Shown here: piece by piece, positions 1-11,222 of the stretch
Position numbering within the stretch: position 1 is the first letter of the stretch
How the letters are laid out: each line of letters starts with the position of its first letter
Origin: Thinopyrum elongatum
Lineage: Eukaryota; Streptophyta; Magnoliopsida; Poales; Poaceae
Reading direction: 5' to 3'
NCBI GenBank assembly: GCA_011799875.1
Contig: CM022301.1
Location: forward strand, 212,495,888 to 212,559,887
DNA length: 64,000 nt
Program-made: the position numbers and the translations under genes
The notes under the pieces: model-generated
Seen by the model: only the letters and a program-made list of their open reading frames with translations
The model's database searches: none
What the model was told of the DNA's origin: nothing

Positions 1-660
1 CTCTGCAGAGTGTACAAACTATTCATGATTAGCCGTGTCCCCGGTTATGGACATCTTGAGTATCTGGTTCTTGGATTATCATATTGAATCCCATCACTCT
101 AAATTAATTTGTTGGGTTTAATAATTACTTTTAATTGGGATTGAGAGGGGGATTTACCTTCTCAATGTTCAACAACCACCATGATAGTTAAATAAAATAT
201 ATTCCTTTGTTGTAGGAAAAAATTAGCTTTTCGCAAAACAGTATAACCCTAGAGCTTTTCCACCAGCCAAATATGCATGTAGTATTAGCAATTACTCTGT
301 TCATTGCTCTACTGTGTTATATTGCCAGCATATTCCATGTGCTGACCCGTTTCAGGCTGCAACGTATCATGTTGCAGACTTTTCAGACGAAGAGTAAGGT
401 GTGCTAGGTCGTTGTCGTGCACTCAGCTATGCCGTTGGAGTTGATGGACTCACTTTATCTTCCAAGCCTTCCGCTGTTATCTTATTTAGATGGCCTTAAG
501 CCATATTTATTGTAATCAGTTCTCTTTTGAGACATTCGATGTAATAAGTGTGTGATTGCACTCTGTTATAAATCCTTCGAGTACTGTGTGTGTCAGCATT
601 ACCGATCCAGGGATGACACTTGAACACAGAGATTCGATCCATTCGGGTCGGGTCGCTACA
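1..660 (+). mobile_element. 3' portion of an LTR retrotransposon LTR
   Basis: This segment has no coding capacity and ends in ggtcgctaca at 660, the CA end expected of an LTR. Copia integrase sequence resumes at the next base. I infer that an LTR element inserted into the copia copy and that only its last 660 bases lie in the window. The five bases after the junction are gcatg, which would be the target duplication, but the partner is outside the window. The text resembles wheat gypsy-type LTRs, but I cannot name the family with confidence. Confidence 0.55.
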
Positions 661-879
661 GCATGGTGGAGGGAGGCTATATTGACATCATGTCATGTCC
701 AGAATAAAGTTCCAGTGAAGGATAATGAGACTACTCCCTATGAGCAATGGGAAAAGAAAAGAACTACACTCTCTTACTTGCGCACTTGGGGCTGTTTGCC
801 AAAAGTCAATGTGCCGATCCCCAAAAAGCGTAAGCTTGGACCAAAGACCGTGGACTACGTTAATTTGGGCTACGCTTAG
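661..879 (+). pseudogene. copia integrase C-terminal remnant
   Basis: The translation shows the late integrase region of copia polyproteins: a TPYEQW motif (family consensus TPYE.W) followed by LRTWGC (family consensus LR..GC) and then a basic PKKRKLG stretch that normally precedes the domain end. A stop at about 877 truncates it. The catalytic core with its acidic triad is missing because the element is cut at 660. Integrase would join the cDNA to chromosomal DNA; this piece cannot. The open frame extends upstream into the LTR (to 556), but that part is not integrase. Confidence 0.7.
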
Positions 880-956
880 AATAGCGTTTGCTATAGATTT
901 CTAGCAGTGAAATCTGAGGTACCTGATCTGATGAGACTCCTGAACCTGCCCTTCCG

Positions 957-2090
957 ATGGAATATTATGAACACAAAAGTGATGAAACTTCATCGGAGGA
1001 TGACGAGGAAGCTCCTGTTAGGAGCAAGAGACAAAGGACTGCAAAGTCTTTTGGTGATGATTTCCTCGTGTACCTCGTGGATGACGACACTCGCAGTTCC
1101 ATTTCAGAAGCTTATGCATCTCCGGATGCTGACTACTGGAAGGATGCGGTCCGTAGCGAGATGGATTGCATCTTGGCTAACGGGACATGGGAGATCACTG
1201 ATCGTCCTTATGGTTGCCAACCATTGGGATGTAAGTGGGTGTTCAAAAGAAAGCTTAGGCCCGATGGTACTGTTGAGAAGTACAAGGCTAGGCTTGTGGC
1301 CAAGGGTTATACCCAGAAAGAAGAAAAGGATTTCTTCGATACTTACTCACTTGTGGCTAGACATACAACCATTCGAGTGTTACTCGCTTTGGCTGTCTCG
1401 CATGGTCTTCTCATTCATCAGATGGACGTTAAGACATCTTTCCTTAATGGAGAGCTAGACGAGGAAATTTACATGCAACAGCCACATGACTTTGTGGTAA
1501 ATGGTCAGGAAAGAAAGGTGTGCAAGCTAATGAAATCTTTGTATGGCCTGAAACAAGCACCTAAGCAATGGCATGAGAAGTTCAATAACACTTTGACTTC
1601 TGTTGGCTTTGTTGTTAATGAAGCTCACAAATGTGTATATTATCGCTATGGTGGAGGCGAAGGAGTAATACTGTGTCTGTATGTCGATGACATACTGATA
1701 TTTGGGACTCACCTCAAAGTCATTGAGGAGGTAAAGGCTTTTCTATCTCATAACTTTGAGATGAAGGACCTGGGCGTGGCTGATGTTATCTTGAACATCA
1801 AGCTACTGAGATACACTGAGGGTGGAATTACACTTTTGCAATCCCACTACGTTGAGAAGATTTTGAGCTGTTTTGGATACTCGGACTGCAAACCTTCTGC
1901 AACACCATATGATCCTAGCGTGTGGATTCGAAAGTTCGAAGGCATGACTATAGATCAATTGAGACATTCTCAAGTGGTTGGTTCACTGTACCCAGCTTGT
2001 GCTGCTCGTCCTGACATCTCATTTGCTGTGTGCAAACTGAGCCGGTTTGTTTCCAATCTGGGAGATGTGCATTGGCATGCTGTTGAGTGA
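957..2090 (+). pseudogene. copia reverse transcriptase remnant
   Basis: This 377-codon frame carries the copia RT hallmarks in order: CKWVFKRK, YKARLVAKGYTQ, the MDVKTSFLNG block, [16 protein letters not shown] and the catalytic LYVDDILIFG, with YVDD at about 1680-1691. RT copies element RNA into cDNA inside the particle. An acidic linker of about 50 residues precedes the domain, as in the copy at 63.3 kb. A TGA closes the frame at 2088-2090, where homology continues toward RNase H. The flanking frames are broken, so the gene is not functional as it stands. Confidence 0.85.
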
Positions 2091-2160
2091 GTGATGCGCT
2101 ATTTGGAAGGTACTGTCAACTACGGAATTCACTATTCTAGGTAACCGACGGTACTTGAGG

Positions 2161-2636
2161 GGTATAGTGATTCCAATTGGATATCTGATGCTGATGAGAT
2201 GAAAGCCACAAGTGGATATGTCTTCACACTTGGTGGTGCTGTTTCCTGGAAGTCTTGCAAGCAGACGATCTTAACGAGATCGACTATAGAAGCAGAACTC
2301 ACAGCATTAGACACATCATGCATCGAAGCAGAATGGCTTCGAGAGCTTTTGATGGATTTGCCAGTGGTTGATAAACCAGTCCCGGCTGTCCTTATGAACT
2401 GTGACAATCAAACTGTGATTGCCAACGCTAAAAGTTCAAAGGACAATATGAAATCCACTAAGCACATAAGAAGAAGATTGAAATCTGTCAGAAAATCAAG
2501 AAAGTCCGGAGCGATAGCGTTGGATTATATCCAGATTGCTAAAAATCTGGCAAACCCTTTTACGAAAGGGCTATCACAGATTGTGATAGAAAATGCATCG
2601 AGGGAGATGGGTACACGTAAGTTGCCATGGGGGTGA
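2161..2636 (+). pseudogene. copia RNase H and C-terminal remnant
   Basis: The frame reads [20 protein letters not shown], the copia RNase H start, followed by [10 protein letters not shown] and [10 protein letters not shown] with the expected acidic residues, then the NPFTKGL block close to the polyprotein end. It is in a different frame from the RT and is preceded by stops. RNase H removes the RNA strand of the hybrid during reverse transcription. The position just upstream of the polypurine tract is normal. Confidence 0.8.
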
Positions 2637-3152
2637 CCAAACCTATGTGATCGGAGATCCCGTGAATTAGGACCTGGGAAAACAATCCAGCGGTCAACTG
2701 AGGAGAGTATCCTTAATTAACCCACTCCGTTGGAGATGCATAATACTCTCAATTCTGTAAGGCAGGCTGACTTTTGTCTTAATGTGTTCCAAAGCTTATC
2801 TAAGCAAGATGCTAACCTACAGAGCATTCTTTGGAGGAACACACCTATGTGAGCCCGACTGCTGGTCATAGTCTATGAGATTGGGTGATCTCTAGGAAGC
2901 TCATGAGAAGGTACGGAGTATGACTAATAAGCTCCACCTGTGGGGTTTAGCCTTCGGCAGCCACGTATCAGCTGACAATGGGCGAAACTTCTACACGCCA
3001 AACTGACAATTCAAGGCATAGTCCATTGTTCAGTTGTGAAGAAGTCTAATCCCATTGCTCTAGGTGGAAGTTCAACTTAACAGTCTACACTAAAAATTCT
3101 GGTATATCAAACATTGTTTGGAACAGTTGACAAACTTATGTGCCTCGAGATC
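2637..3152 (+). other. copia 3' non-coding internal region
   Basis: Between the end of the copia coding region and the polypurine tract lie about 500 bases without a supported ORF. This is the usual untranslated 3' internal region of the element. No separate insertion was recognised. Confidence 0.5.
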
Positions 3153-3163
3153 TGGTGGGGGAT
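3153..3163 (+). promoter_or_regulatory. copia polypurine tract
   Basis: The run tggtgggggat sits directly before TGTTGG, the start of the 3' LTR. A G-rich tract in this position primes plus-strand DNA synthesis in retrotransposons. Confidence 0.75.
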
Positions 3164-3977
3164 TGTTGGATTATGGATGGGCTTAGGCCCATATAAGACA
3201 ATAATCCCTGGTTAATCTCTAAGGCCCATTAATGTGTACGGCAAGTGGTGGAAGTGTGGGAAGTTTAGTACCATACTACTACAGTAAGAAGAGTGAGACC
3301 TCTTTATAAGGGCTGCTCCATCACTTGCTATTGGGAGCTTGGGAATAGGAGTTATACACGCGCGCTCCTCCTCCTCCGCCGCCCGCCTCGCCTCGCCACG
3401 CGTCGCCTCGTCACGACGCGCGCGCGTGCCGCGGGTTGCGGGAATGAGCCAAGCCGAAGCTTATTTTTGCCGGTCAGGAATGCTTAATTAATCACAGATT
3501 AATTAATGAGTCGCTCACGGAAGTGCCACTGTTCGAAATGTTGGACCGTGGGCTGTTCGCGGACTCGGTCGTGGGCCTGAGCCCAGGCCCATCAGCTTGG
3601 CAGGCTATATAAGAAGGCGCTGGCTAGTGGAGTGAACCCTAACTTAGTTCACTCACTCCCTCTCGTACAACCCTAGCCATCATCTACTGTTCCTCTCTCT
3701 GTGCTGCTTCCGGCGATCCCATCCCGACGACCGTGTGCACAGTTGGTCGGGAGAACAGGTGCCTCCGGAACCCTGTCGTCCGAGATCCTGCCTGGGAGAA
3801 CAGCAATAAGGTTTTTGGGGAGCGTCTCGACGCGACTGCTCCTGATCTGTCCCCGTCACCGACCGCCTCTGCTTTCACTACTTTCCCTGCATCGACTCCA
3901 TGGCGGACGATGAAGCTGCCAAGAAGAAGGCCTCGGCCGATGCCGAGGCTGCTGCCACCACGTTGGCCTGGCCAACA
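3164..3977 (+). mobile_element. copia 3' LTR (3' boundary uncertain)
   Basis: The LTR begins TGTTGGATTATGG after the polypurine tract. CCAACA at 3972-3977 forms a perfect 6-base inverted repeat with TGTTGG and is one candidate end, giving 814 bp. The LTR could instead continue beyond 4.2 kb. Two TATA-like boxes are visible, tttataag near 3302 and tatataag at 3606-3613. The second lies about 40 bases upstream of a typical pyrimidine-rich leader. A GC-rich stretch at 3356-3435 separates them. Confidence 0.6.
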
Positions 3978-3982
3978 GGAGG
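3900..3982 (+). other. LTR-internal start codon, short ORF and splice donor
   Basis: An ATG at 3900 opens a frame beginning MADDEAAKKKASADAEAAA, lysine and alanine rich. About 83 bases later a good splice donor (gg|gtatga) occurs at 3983. The arrangement suggests that transcripts starting in the LTR could carry a short leader exon that is spliced onto downstream sequence. This is inference from signal order only. Alternatively it is chance in a GC-rich leader. Confidence 0.3.
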
Positions 3983-3983
3983 G

Positions 3984-4460
<477 letters not shown>

Positions 4461-4547
4461 ATGTGGTCTCCGACCTAGAAGTGGAAGAAGTGGAGACGCT
4501 CTACCACGCTGTTCATGTCCCACTCCTTTCACTGACATGTGGGACAT

Positions 4548-4925
4548 CCAGCACGTGCCGTGTTTCGCACTCCTTCGTCGTAAGAGTTGAAATGCTAGCT
4601 TTCATCAAAAATGAAAAATAAATATAAATCAGTAATGATACTATACCACGCGGTTTCCTTGCTCCTCGATATTGGAAAGAATACTTTCGTTCACCGATAT
4701 GTGGGACGTCGACCATCCTGGTCAACTTGCCATGCACGTAGAACTCCAGGGAGAGTCACCCTGGTCGTCGCGCCGCAATAATAATGACTAATGAGCCTTC
4801 AAATCACAGGCCCAACCTTTCCCACTGTAAAGTTGCTCGGACGAAGGAACCATCATGACTTCGTAGAAATCCGCTTCTTGAAGAAAACTACTCTACCAGC
4901 AATACTGCTAGCTACAGTATTACTG
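4548..4925. repeat. diverged duplicated segment, copy 1
   Basis: This segment matches 10030-10372 in the same orientation. Shared landmarks, in order, are gccgtgtttcgcactcctt, agaatactttcgttcaccga, gagagtcaccctggtcgt and ggacgaaggaaccatcatga. Differences are frequent, so the duplication is old. It has no ORF of note. Confidence 0.75.
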
Positions 4926-5185
4926 TACACCAGTCGATGCCTCCTTTGGTTCATAGGATAGGAATTTTATAGGAATAGGAAAATCAAAGGAAGTGAGATG
5001 ACATGCATCTCAATTCCTATAGAGAAAGAGATGCCATTTGATGCATAGGATTGGAATTTTTCCATTGAATCTAGGCTAATGTACTGGTAATTTGCTCTAA
5101 AAACTACAGTAGTAACTAGTACTGGTAGATGCTCGTAATTAATTAAACAAACGTACGGGCGACACAGACACACACACACTAACTA

Positions 5186-5456
5186 CTAGTACTCTTTCCC
5201 GGCTTTTTCGGCGACACCCCATCGTGCTTGGATCTCCACCGAGCTCTTCTCAGCAGCCCGTGCGTCCTCTTCTTTCTTGCGGCGGTGGGACTCTCTTTTC
5301 TTGAGTGCTTTCTGCCTTTTCCGCTCCCTCTGTGTGGCTTTGGCCGCCTCTTGCTTTACCGCCCATTCGGCCTTGGCAGCTTCAAAGTCCGCCCACATAG
5401 GTGTGAGGTCGCGAGCAGCGATGAACTCGGCACGGCTGATGCCATCGCTTCCCTAC
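5186..5456 (-). pseudogene. hypothetical charged protein fragment
   Basis: Reading on the minus strand after a stop near 5456, the frame gives GSDGISRAEFIAARDL, then PMWADFEAAKAEWAVKQEAA and a Lys/Arg/Glu-rich stretch (RERKRQKALKKRESHRRKKE), ending KAGKEY with TAG at 5186-5188. The charged part is predicted to be helical or coiled coil. A related degenerate repeat of the first segment (GSDGIPPPEFLAA) lies just upstream in the gene direction. I do not recognise the family. The lack of a start codon with good context and the upstream stop suggest the last exon or a fragment of a decayed gene. Confidence 0.35.
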
Positions 5457-5826
5457 CATTTTGTGTGCGGTTGTGGGCGGCGAGGAACTCGGGCGGCGGG
5501 ATGCCATCGCTTCCTTACCGGTTAGTGTGCGGCGCAGTGGCATGAACGACGCTTGGTGAGAGCTCTGGGGCGGAGTGACTGGACAACAGTATAGTGCATT
5601 GGTTTCTCAAGAGCTCAAGGACAGACGATGAAGGAAATTTGGAATCCCCTTCAATCCTGGTCATTTATTACCGCACACGGTTAATTTCCGTAGCCTCTGG
5701 AAACTGTGTGCGCTAACCCTATTGTGGGTTGCTTTTTGATTGGCCGCCACCCCGGCCACGCGGACCGCGCGCGTGAACCGTGATCGAACGGCATTCCACG
5801 TCCTGGGATTTGATGTTTCTGCGCTA

Positions 5827-6001
5827 CTACCTCCGTCCTAGTCGATGCATGTAACTACAAATAATATCACTAGAAACTATGTTTAAATACAAATCCAATG
5901 ATATAATTTTTGGTGACATGCATTATTATTTTCTTAGTTCAATCTGTGGTCAAAGTTTGGCACAAAATACTAAGGGGACCAATAAATCGGGATGGTGGTA
6001 G
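5827..6001. mobile_element. Stowaway-like MITE, apparently complete
   Basis: About 175 bases starting ctacctccgtcc and ending ggtggtag, flanked on both sides by TA, as expected for Tc1/Mariner-type MITEs. The ends are imperfect inverted repeats (ctacctccgtcc against ctaccaccatcc). Related copies lie at 36000-36226 and 56560-56616. Confidence 0.65.
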
Positions 6002-6177
6002 TAAATTTCTACAAAATGCACATAATGGCCTAAATATGGTAAATGAACCCGGAGAAGTGCCAAATTTGAACACGGTGCTTTGTAGGGTATATGTTGATCG
6101 TAGAAAAAAAAGTCAACTGCCACAATTATTGAGTACTTTTGCAGACTACAAAAATAATATACCACCACGCCAGCGTT

Positions 6178-6511
6178 TGACCGCCCTGGCCCACCGAAAC
6201 CCCTTCCCTAGCTCGCGTGCGCTTCCCGCCTGAAACGGTCACTGTCGCTCCAGAACGTCAATGCCGCATTCACGCCCGACGCGACCTCTCACAGGCGCCG
6301 GCATTGCAGCAGCGGGACGGCCGAGAGAGCGCCACCCGCGCGGCATCCCGGTGCAAGCGACTGCTCTGCGTTATCGACACCACGGCCATCCGTTCGTCCG
6401 CCACCCACATTAATTCACGCGGCTACCGACGAACCTACTCCAGCGCCAGTCGTCCGTCCGTCTGCCGCGGCTCATTGCCATTCGCCCGCTATATTAACTT
6501 CAGCCCCAGCC
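6178..6511 (+). promoter_or_regulatory. GC-rich promoter-like region with TATA box
   Basis: A GC-rich tract leads to ctatattaac near 6490, a TATA-like box. It is followed about 20 bases later by an ATG in good plant context (cagccATGGCC at 6512). The beginning of the tract (gaccgccctggcccacc) recurs at 9687, suggesting a repeated gene-family promoter. There is no direct evidence of transcription. Confidence 0.35.
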
Positions 6512-6572
6512 ATGGCCACAGACCCACAGTCATTCTCCTCCGGTCCCTTCCTTCTGTCGGCACCACTCCAAC
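6512..6572 (+). pseudogene. candidate first exon start, interrupted by LTR sequence
   Basis: The ATG at 6512 opens a short frame MATDPQSFSSGPFLLSAPL that runs into an LTR start (TGTAACACC) at 6573. On the far side of the LTR piece, from 9045, another frame continues and reaches a stop followed by a plausible 3' UTR. I infer one small gene split by the insertion. The protein family is not recognised. Confidence 0.35.
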
Positions 6573-9044
6573 TGTAACACCCCATATATTAAGCTACAGT
6601 AATCACCCTTTTGATAATGCCATGTCATCATGATCAACAGTGCTTAATCCTCATTAGTAACATATTCCTTTTCAAATTCAAATTCAAATGGAGATTCAAA
6701 CTAAAAGTGGAAAATAAAAGTTGTCCAAACCCAGAAACTAAAATGTTCATTAAATGACAAATATTCCAGAGACAACTCTAAAATTATAACCAATATTCAC
6801 TAAATCAATTAAGTGACTCTAACAGCAACTAAACATTAGTATTTAATCCTTTTTCAATTAAATAAAATGCAAATAAAAAGATATGGACATCAAACCATTT
6901 CCTAACAGTGTCTAATAATGCACTGAAATATTTGGCCCAGGTCACGTATTTTCAAAAAGTCTTTTAGTGCTCAAACAAATTGAAATCAGAAAAATAAACA
7001 AGAGTTTAAAAAAAAGGAAAGAACCAGCCCCCCCTCCCCGCTGGGCCAAACGGCCCAGCTGGCCGCCGCACTGGCCGGCACACCGGGCCCAGCCGGCCTC
7101 CCCCACTGCCCCGCTTAACCCCCCCCCCACCAAACCAAAACCCTACTTACCCCTCACTCTTCCCCTCGATCCCCTTTTCTCCTCGATCCCGACGCGCGCC
7201 CTGGGCGCCCAACGCCGTCGTCGCGTCGCCTCGCCGGCGCCGCCCCATCCGCATCGCCGTCGTCCTCGCCTCCTCCCTGACTAGCTCCCTCCCGCCTCGC
7301 CGCCTGATCCCCTACCACGGGGGTGAGACCCCGAACCCCTTCGACCCCCCTCTCTGTCCTTCGACCACCGACCGGCCGCGCGCCGCGCCTCCCCTCCCCC
7401 CGTGCCTCCACCGACGCGTCGACCTTGCACCGTTCGCGCCGCGCGCCGCGCGCCCGTTGCACGTCCACCGTGCACGCACGCACGCGCACCGCCCCACCGC
7501 GCTCGTCCGCGCTCGCTGGTGCCACCCCGCGCCCGAGCACGCGCTCGCGTGGCCTCGCGCGCGCCCGTCCGTCACCTCTCCGGCGCTGCTGCCGCCCGCA
7601 CATGGCCACGCCCTGCCTATGTCCCCGCATCGCCACCGCGCGCACCGCGCCAGTGCCTCATGCTCACCGCGGTGCCGTGCTCGTCGCCCCGTCCATCGCG
7701 CCTCCCCTGCTCGTCGCCTCGCTGCTCCCCCCCCCCCGCTGCGCCCCCGACGCCACCAGTCAAGCCGACGTCGCGTCGCCCTGCTCCGCCCCACCACCAG
7801 CTCGCCGGGCCGCCGCTCCGGCGCCCTGCTGTCGCCCTCCCCCCTGTTGGCCGGGGGGCGCCCGTCGCCCGCACGCTCGATTCGCTAGGCCCCGATGGGC
7901 CTATGACCAGGGGGCCCCACGCCCCTTTATTTTAAAAAAAGGTGTAATAAAAACAATTAAAAATATATATATAAATAAAAATAAATAATAACAATAATAT
8001 ATATTTAATTAATTAATTAATTAGTAAAATAATTAATTAACCTAATTAACTATGCTTAATTAGCTTAATTAACTAGGTTAGTTAAGTTAAACCTGATTAG
8101 TTAGGCTCAGTCAATGACAGGTGGGCCCCACCTGTCAGAGTTAACTCTGGTCAGCTGGGTTTGACCCGCTGATGTCATGCTGATGTCATCTGATACTGTT
8201 TTGGATAATTCGAATTTAAATAATTAAATAAATTCTAGAAAATCAATAAAACTTTGAAAAATCATATAAAATAATCCGTAGCTCAGATCGAAAAACTTTG
8301 TAGATGAAAGTTGCTCAGAACGACGAGACGAGTCCGAATGCGCGGTCCGTTCGTCCGTCACACGTCTCTAACTACCTGAACATGGGACATTCCCCCTCCG
8401 GTCACCTGTCCGACATTTGTCCGGAACCGGGAATACTTTCCCGGATGAATTCCCCCTTCGCCAGTATCACCCGGCACTGCGTTAGATCACCTCTGTCACC
8501 GCGTATTGCCATGTTATGCTTTGTGCTGCACTTGTTTGCTCTGTATTTATTGTTTCCTCCCCCTCTTCTCTCTCGTTAGAGCCCGGTACCAACACAACTC
8601 GGGAGCCCTACGCCACCGTTGACGACCTTGCCTTGCCACCGAGCAACCAGGCAAGGCCCCCCTTTGATCATCCCGATATCGCCCATTCTATTTTCTCATG
8701 CTTGCATTAGAATTGCTGCTGCTGCTGCTGCTTTACCTATTCTAATGCATAGCCTGTTTATTGTAACCTTCGGTTGATAATTACTTGCATAACCTAAACT
8801 TCTTAGTATAGGCTGGGTAGAGACCTACCAGTGACCCCACTAGTCCCGACTGCCCCGCTGGATTATCAGAAGACCCGATCAACGGGATCGAAGACCAGGC
8901 CCCGGCACCGCACTTCACCCCCTTTAGTTGAACGACACTACTGGGTTACTATCGAGTGTCGAGCGTGATACCTCGTATAGCACTCCTGATGTTAATATCT
9001 GTACTCAGATATCTGATGCTTCCGCTGTTGGACGTACTGTCACA
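6573..9044 (+). mobile_element. LTR (or rearranged LTR) related to element B
   Basis: It begins TGTAACACCCC and is collinear with the B LTRs at 13345 and 23387 over the start (cagtaatcac...ttttgataatg), a GC-rich central part, an AT-rich part with ggtgggccccacctgtcag, the gcaaccaggcaaggcccc region and the gtgatacctcgtatagcactcctgatg region. It then jumps to ctgtcaca at 9044, resembling the B LTR end, so about 1.5 kb of the 3' half is missing. Long frames in the GC-rich centre (7154-7988) exist on both strands at once and are treated as composition artefacts. The flanking five bases (ccaac and ggagc) do not match. Confidence 0.7.
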
Positions 9045-9367
9045 GGAGCAGACAAAGGACATCGCCAGCTCCCCCCCCGACCGCCCTCTGCCACCACGAC
9101 CACGAAGCCGGCAATGAGGAAGAGTAGTACATGGTAGGTCACCGCCGCTCTGGTCCCAGGAAGGCCACCGCTCCTCCACTCCGTCAACGCCAAGCTTGGT
9201 GGGGTAAACATCGGCGGTCGATTAGCCGCTTGATGGCGACGTGGAGGCGGAAATCTTTAGAACCTTGTGCTCCGGAGGAGGAGGTTATGGAGGCGGAGCT
9301 GGACAAAGCCGAGGCGGATGAGGAGGGCCGGACATGGTGGTCGGGCGCCGGCGATTGTTTAGATTAG
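9045..9367 (+). pseudogene. hypothetical gene 3' part
   Basis: Two overlapping frames cover this piece. One reads ADKGHRQLPPRPPSATTTTK from 9047 to a TAG near 9137. The other (from 9131) reads SISRLMATWRRKSLEP, then a Glu-rich stretch, and ends RTWWSGAGDCLD with TAG at 9365-9367. Sequence after the stop is AT-rich with several aatgtaatga motifs, like a plant 3' UTR. An intron or frameshift between the two frames is possible, since acatg|gtaggt offers a donor. I do not recognise the product. Confidence 0.3.
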
Positions 9368-10029
9368 GTTTACAGTAGGTTTTAGTATGGTTTGTTTAAA
9401 AAATGTAATGAATTTCGTCCGGTTTATAGGAAAAGTTTTCGAAATGTAATGAATTTCATCCGGTTAATATGAAATTTGCTTTGTCTTGCATTTTCACTGA
9501 CATGTGGGACTACAATTGAATAAACCATCGATAGCCGAAATCTAATCGCTCGGCGGGCGTCGGCTGAGAAGAGAGAGACGGGGAGGGAGAAGAGATCGCC
9601 CGCCCACCGCGCACAGACTCCAAGAAATATGGTGATAATGTCAGGTGGCCATGCGGGAGTCCGGACCGCTCCCAAGCCCGCTTCTGACCGCCCTGGCCCA
9701 CCAGAAAACCCCTTGCCCCTCCCGCGCGCACTCCCCCCAGGCACCAGCTGCCCGCATACAGAGCAAGTACAACACAAGGCTATAAGCCCGCTTATGTGGA
9801 GGAGAAAGGCATTGAAAAAGTGAAGGAGTGGGCTCTAATGCAAGAGCCCGCCTCTACATGTTCTCCTAGGTATAAAAAAACATTCGTGTCTAAAAAAAAA
9901 GAAGGTAAAAAACATTTGAGAGGAAATAGATAGAGAGAAAATGAGAAAAAGTTGTAACCTTATAGCCAACCTTATAGTCAACACTATGGTACGCGAGGAA
10001 GGAGGGAGTTGTGCACATGCCAAGTTCAC
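9368..10029. other. no supported gene
   Basis: It contains a possible 3' UTR with duplicated aatgtaatgaatttc motifs (9407 and 9443) and a copy of the promoter-like tract gaccgccctggcccacc at 9687, matching 6178. Beyond that I see nothing annotatable. Confidence 0.4.
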
Positions 10030-10372
10030 TGGGCTGCCGTGTTTCACACTCCTCCGTCGTAACAGTGGAGACAATAGTTTTCATCCAAAATAAACAATGA
10101 ATACTCCTTGCTCGTCCTTGATATCAGAAAGAATACTTTCATTCACCGACATGTGGGACGTCGTCCATCCTGGTCCACTTGCCATGCACAAAGTACTGCA
10201 GGGGAGAGTCACCCTGGTCGTAGCGCCGCAGTAATAAATGACTAATGAGCCGTCAAATCGCAGGCCCAAGCTTTCCCACTGTAAATTTCTCGGACGAAGG
10301 AACCATCATGACTTCATTGAATCTGCTTCTTCAAGAAAACTTACTGTACCCGCAATACTGCTACCACACGCG
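10030..10372. repeat. diverged duplicated segment, copy 2
   Basis: This is the partner of 4548-4925, same orientation and order of landmarks, with scattered substitutions and small indels. Confidence 0.75.
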
Positions 10373-11175
10373 AAGACTGGACGCCACTATAGCTCGTCAT
10401 ATCACTGAAACCCACTAGGCCAAACTAGCCCGCCTAGGATTTGTACGTCTCTGTACTGCTATGATTTTGTAGCACATGTATCCTTTGTCAATCTAACAAC
10501 TAGAAAGAAATGGAGGGCCGTTCTCTCTATCTAGATCTCTCTCCATCCCACAACCCCTCTGCACATGTACACACTCTCTGTAGCCACTCTGAAAGTACAA
10601 CGTCACTACACATTCACGCTTCCAGCAAAAAAATTACACATTCACGCATGTTACAAGTACGTGCCAATTTTGTTCCGAATGCTGGCTATTAATGTGAATC
10701 TATCTGTGAAACAACTCTTTGAGTTTGATGTGAATTAATTTATAATTGTGGAATATTGTCTTATCGATCGCTAAGCCTATAATTTTAGGAGCTTGTGCTA
10801 TTGGCCGATCGACAACCAGACCTATAAGCGTACCATGAGCTCATCAGCCCCAACATTTCTCTTCGGTGAGTGTTTGCAAGTACACTATAGCTTGCACAGT
10901 AGCTAGCCTACTAACACGAAGAATCATCAAACAAGCCCTGCTGATATGATAAACAGTTCAAACTTACATCTAAGAATGCCATATATTACATCAAAAGCTG
11001 GTGAGGATACATCTGTTTCCATAACTCGGAGAGGGTTCGCATGATTCACTATCAAACAAAAGTAGCAAGTACCGCCCATACAAGACAGTGCAGTAGCCCT
11101 AAGATGGTTTGATAACACGCATCATTCTGGTAATTAAACACAATGCAAACTACGTTGAAGGATTAGCGCGACCAA
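10373..11175. other. no gene; part may be 3' UTR of the host pseudogene
   Basis: Unique-looking AT-rich sequence. The segment 10900-11175 directly follows the stop codon of the minus-strand host pseudogene and may be its 3' untranslated region. No polyadenylation site can be fixed. Confidence 0.3.
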
Positions 11176-11222
11176 CTATTCCTTGTCATCGATCTCTGGG
11201 GCAATGTCCACAGCACGGACAG
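11176..11222 (-). pseudogene. host pseudogene, end of last exon (cut by element A)
   Basis: On the minus strand this reads RAVDIAPEIDDKE followed by TAG (11176-11178). It continues, in the same frame, the 15-residue repeats found 23.6 kb away at 34885-35068 once element A and one copy of the gacag target duplication are removed. The bases gacag at 11218-11222 are the left target duplication. This is the strongest evidence that element A landed in a coding exon. The product is not recognised. Confidence 0.75.

Larger units (their letters stand above)
661..3163 (+). mobile_element. Ty1/copia retrotransposon internal remnant (integrase, RT, RNase H)
   Basis: The order integrase then reverse transcriptase then RNase H identifies a Ty1/copia element. 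Only the 3' half of the internal region survives, because the 5' side is cut by the LTR ending at 660. Coding is split over three reading frames with stops, so it is dead. It ends in a polypurine tract and a 3' LTR. A second copy of the same family lies at 63042-64000. Relative to that copy this one lacks roughly 110 bases between integrase and RT near 918. Confidence 0.9.

Noticed and set aside
7154..7988. Several 140-220-codon Arg/Pro/Ala-rich frames on both strands
   Set aside because: They overlap each other in all frames within the GC-rich centre of an LTR, which is a composition effect. No known motif is present.
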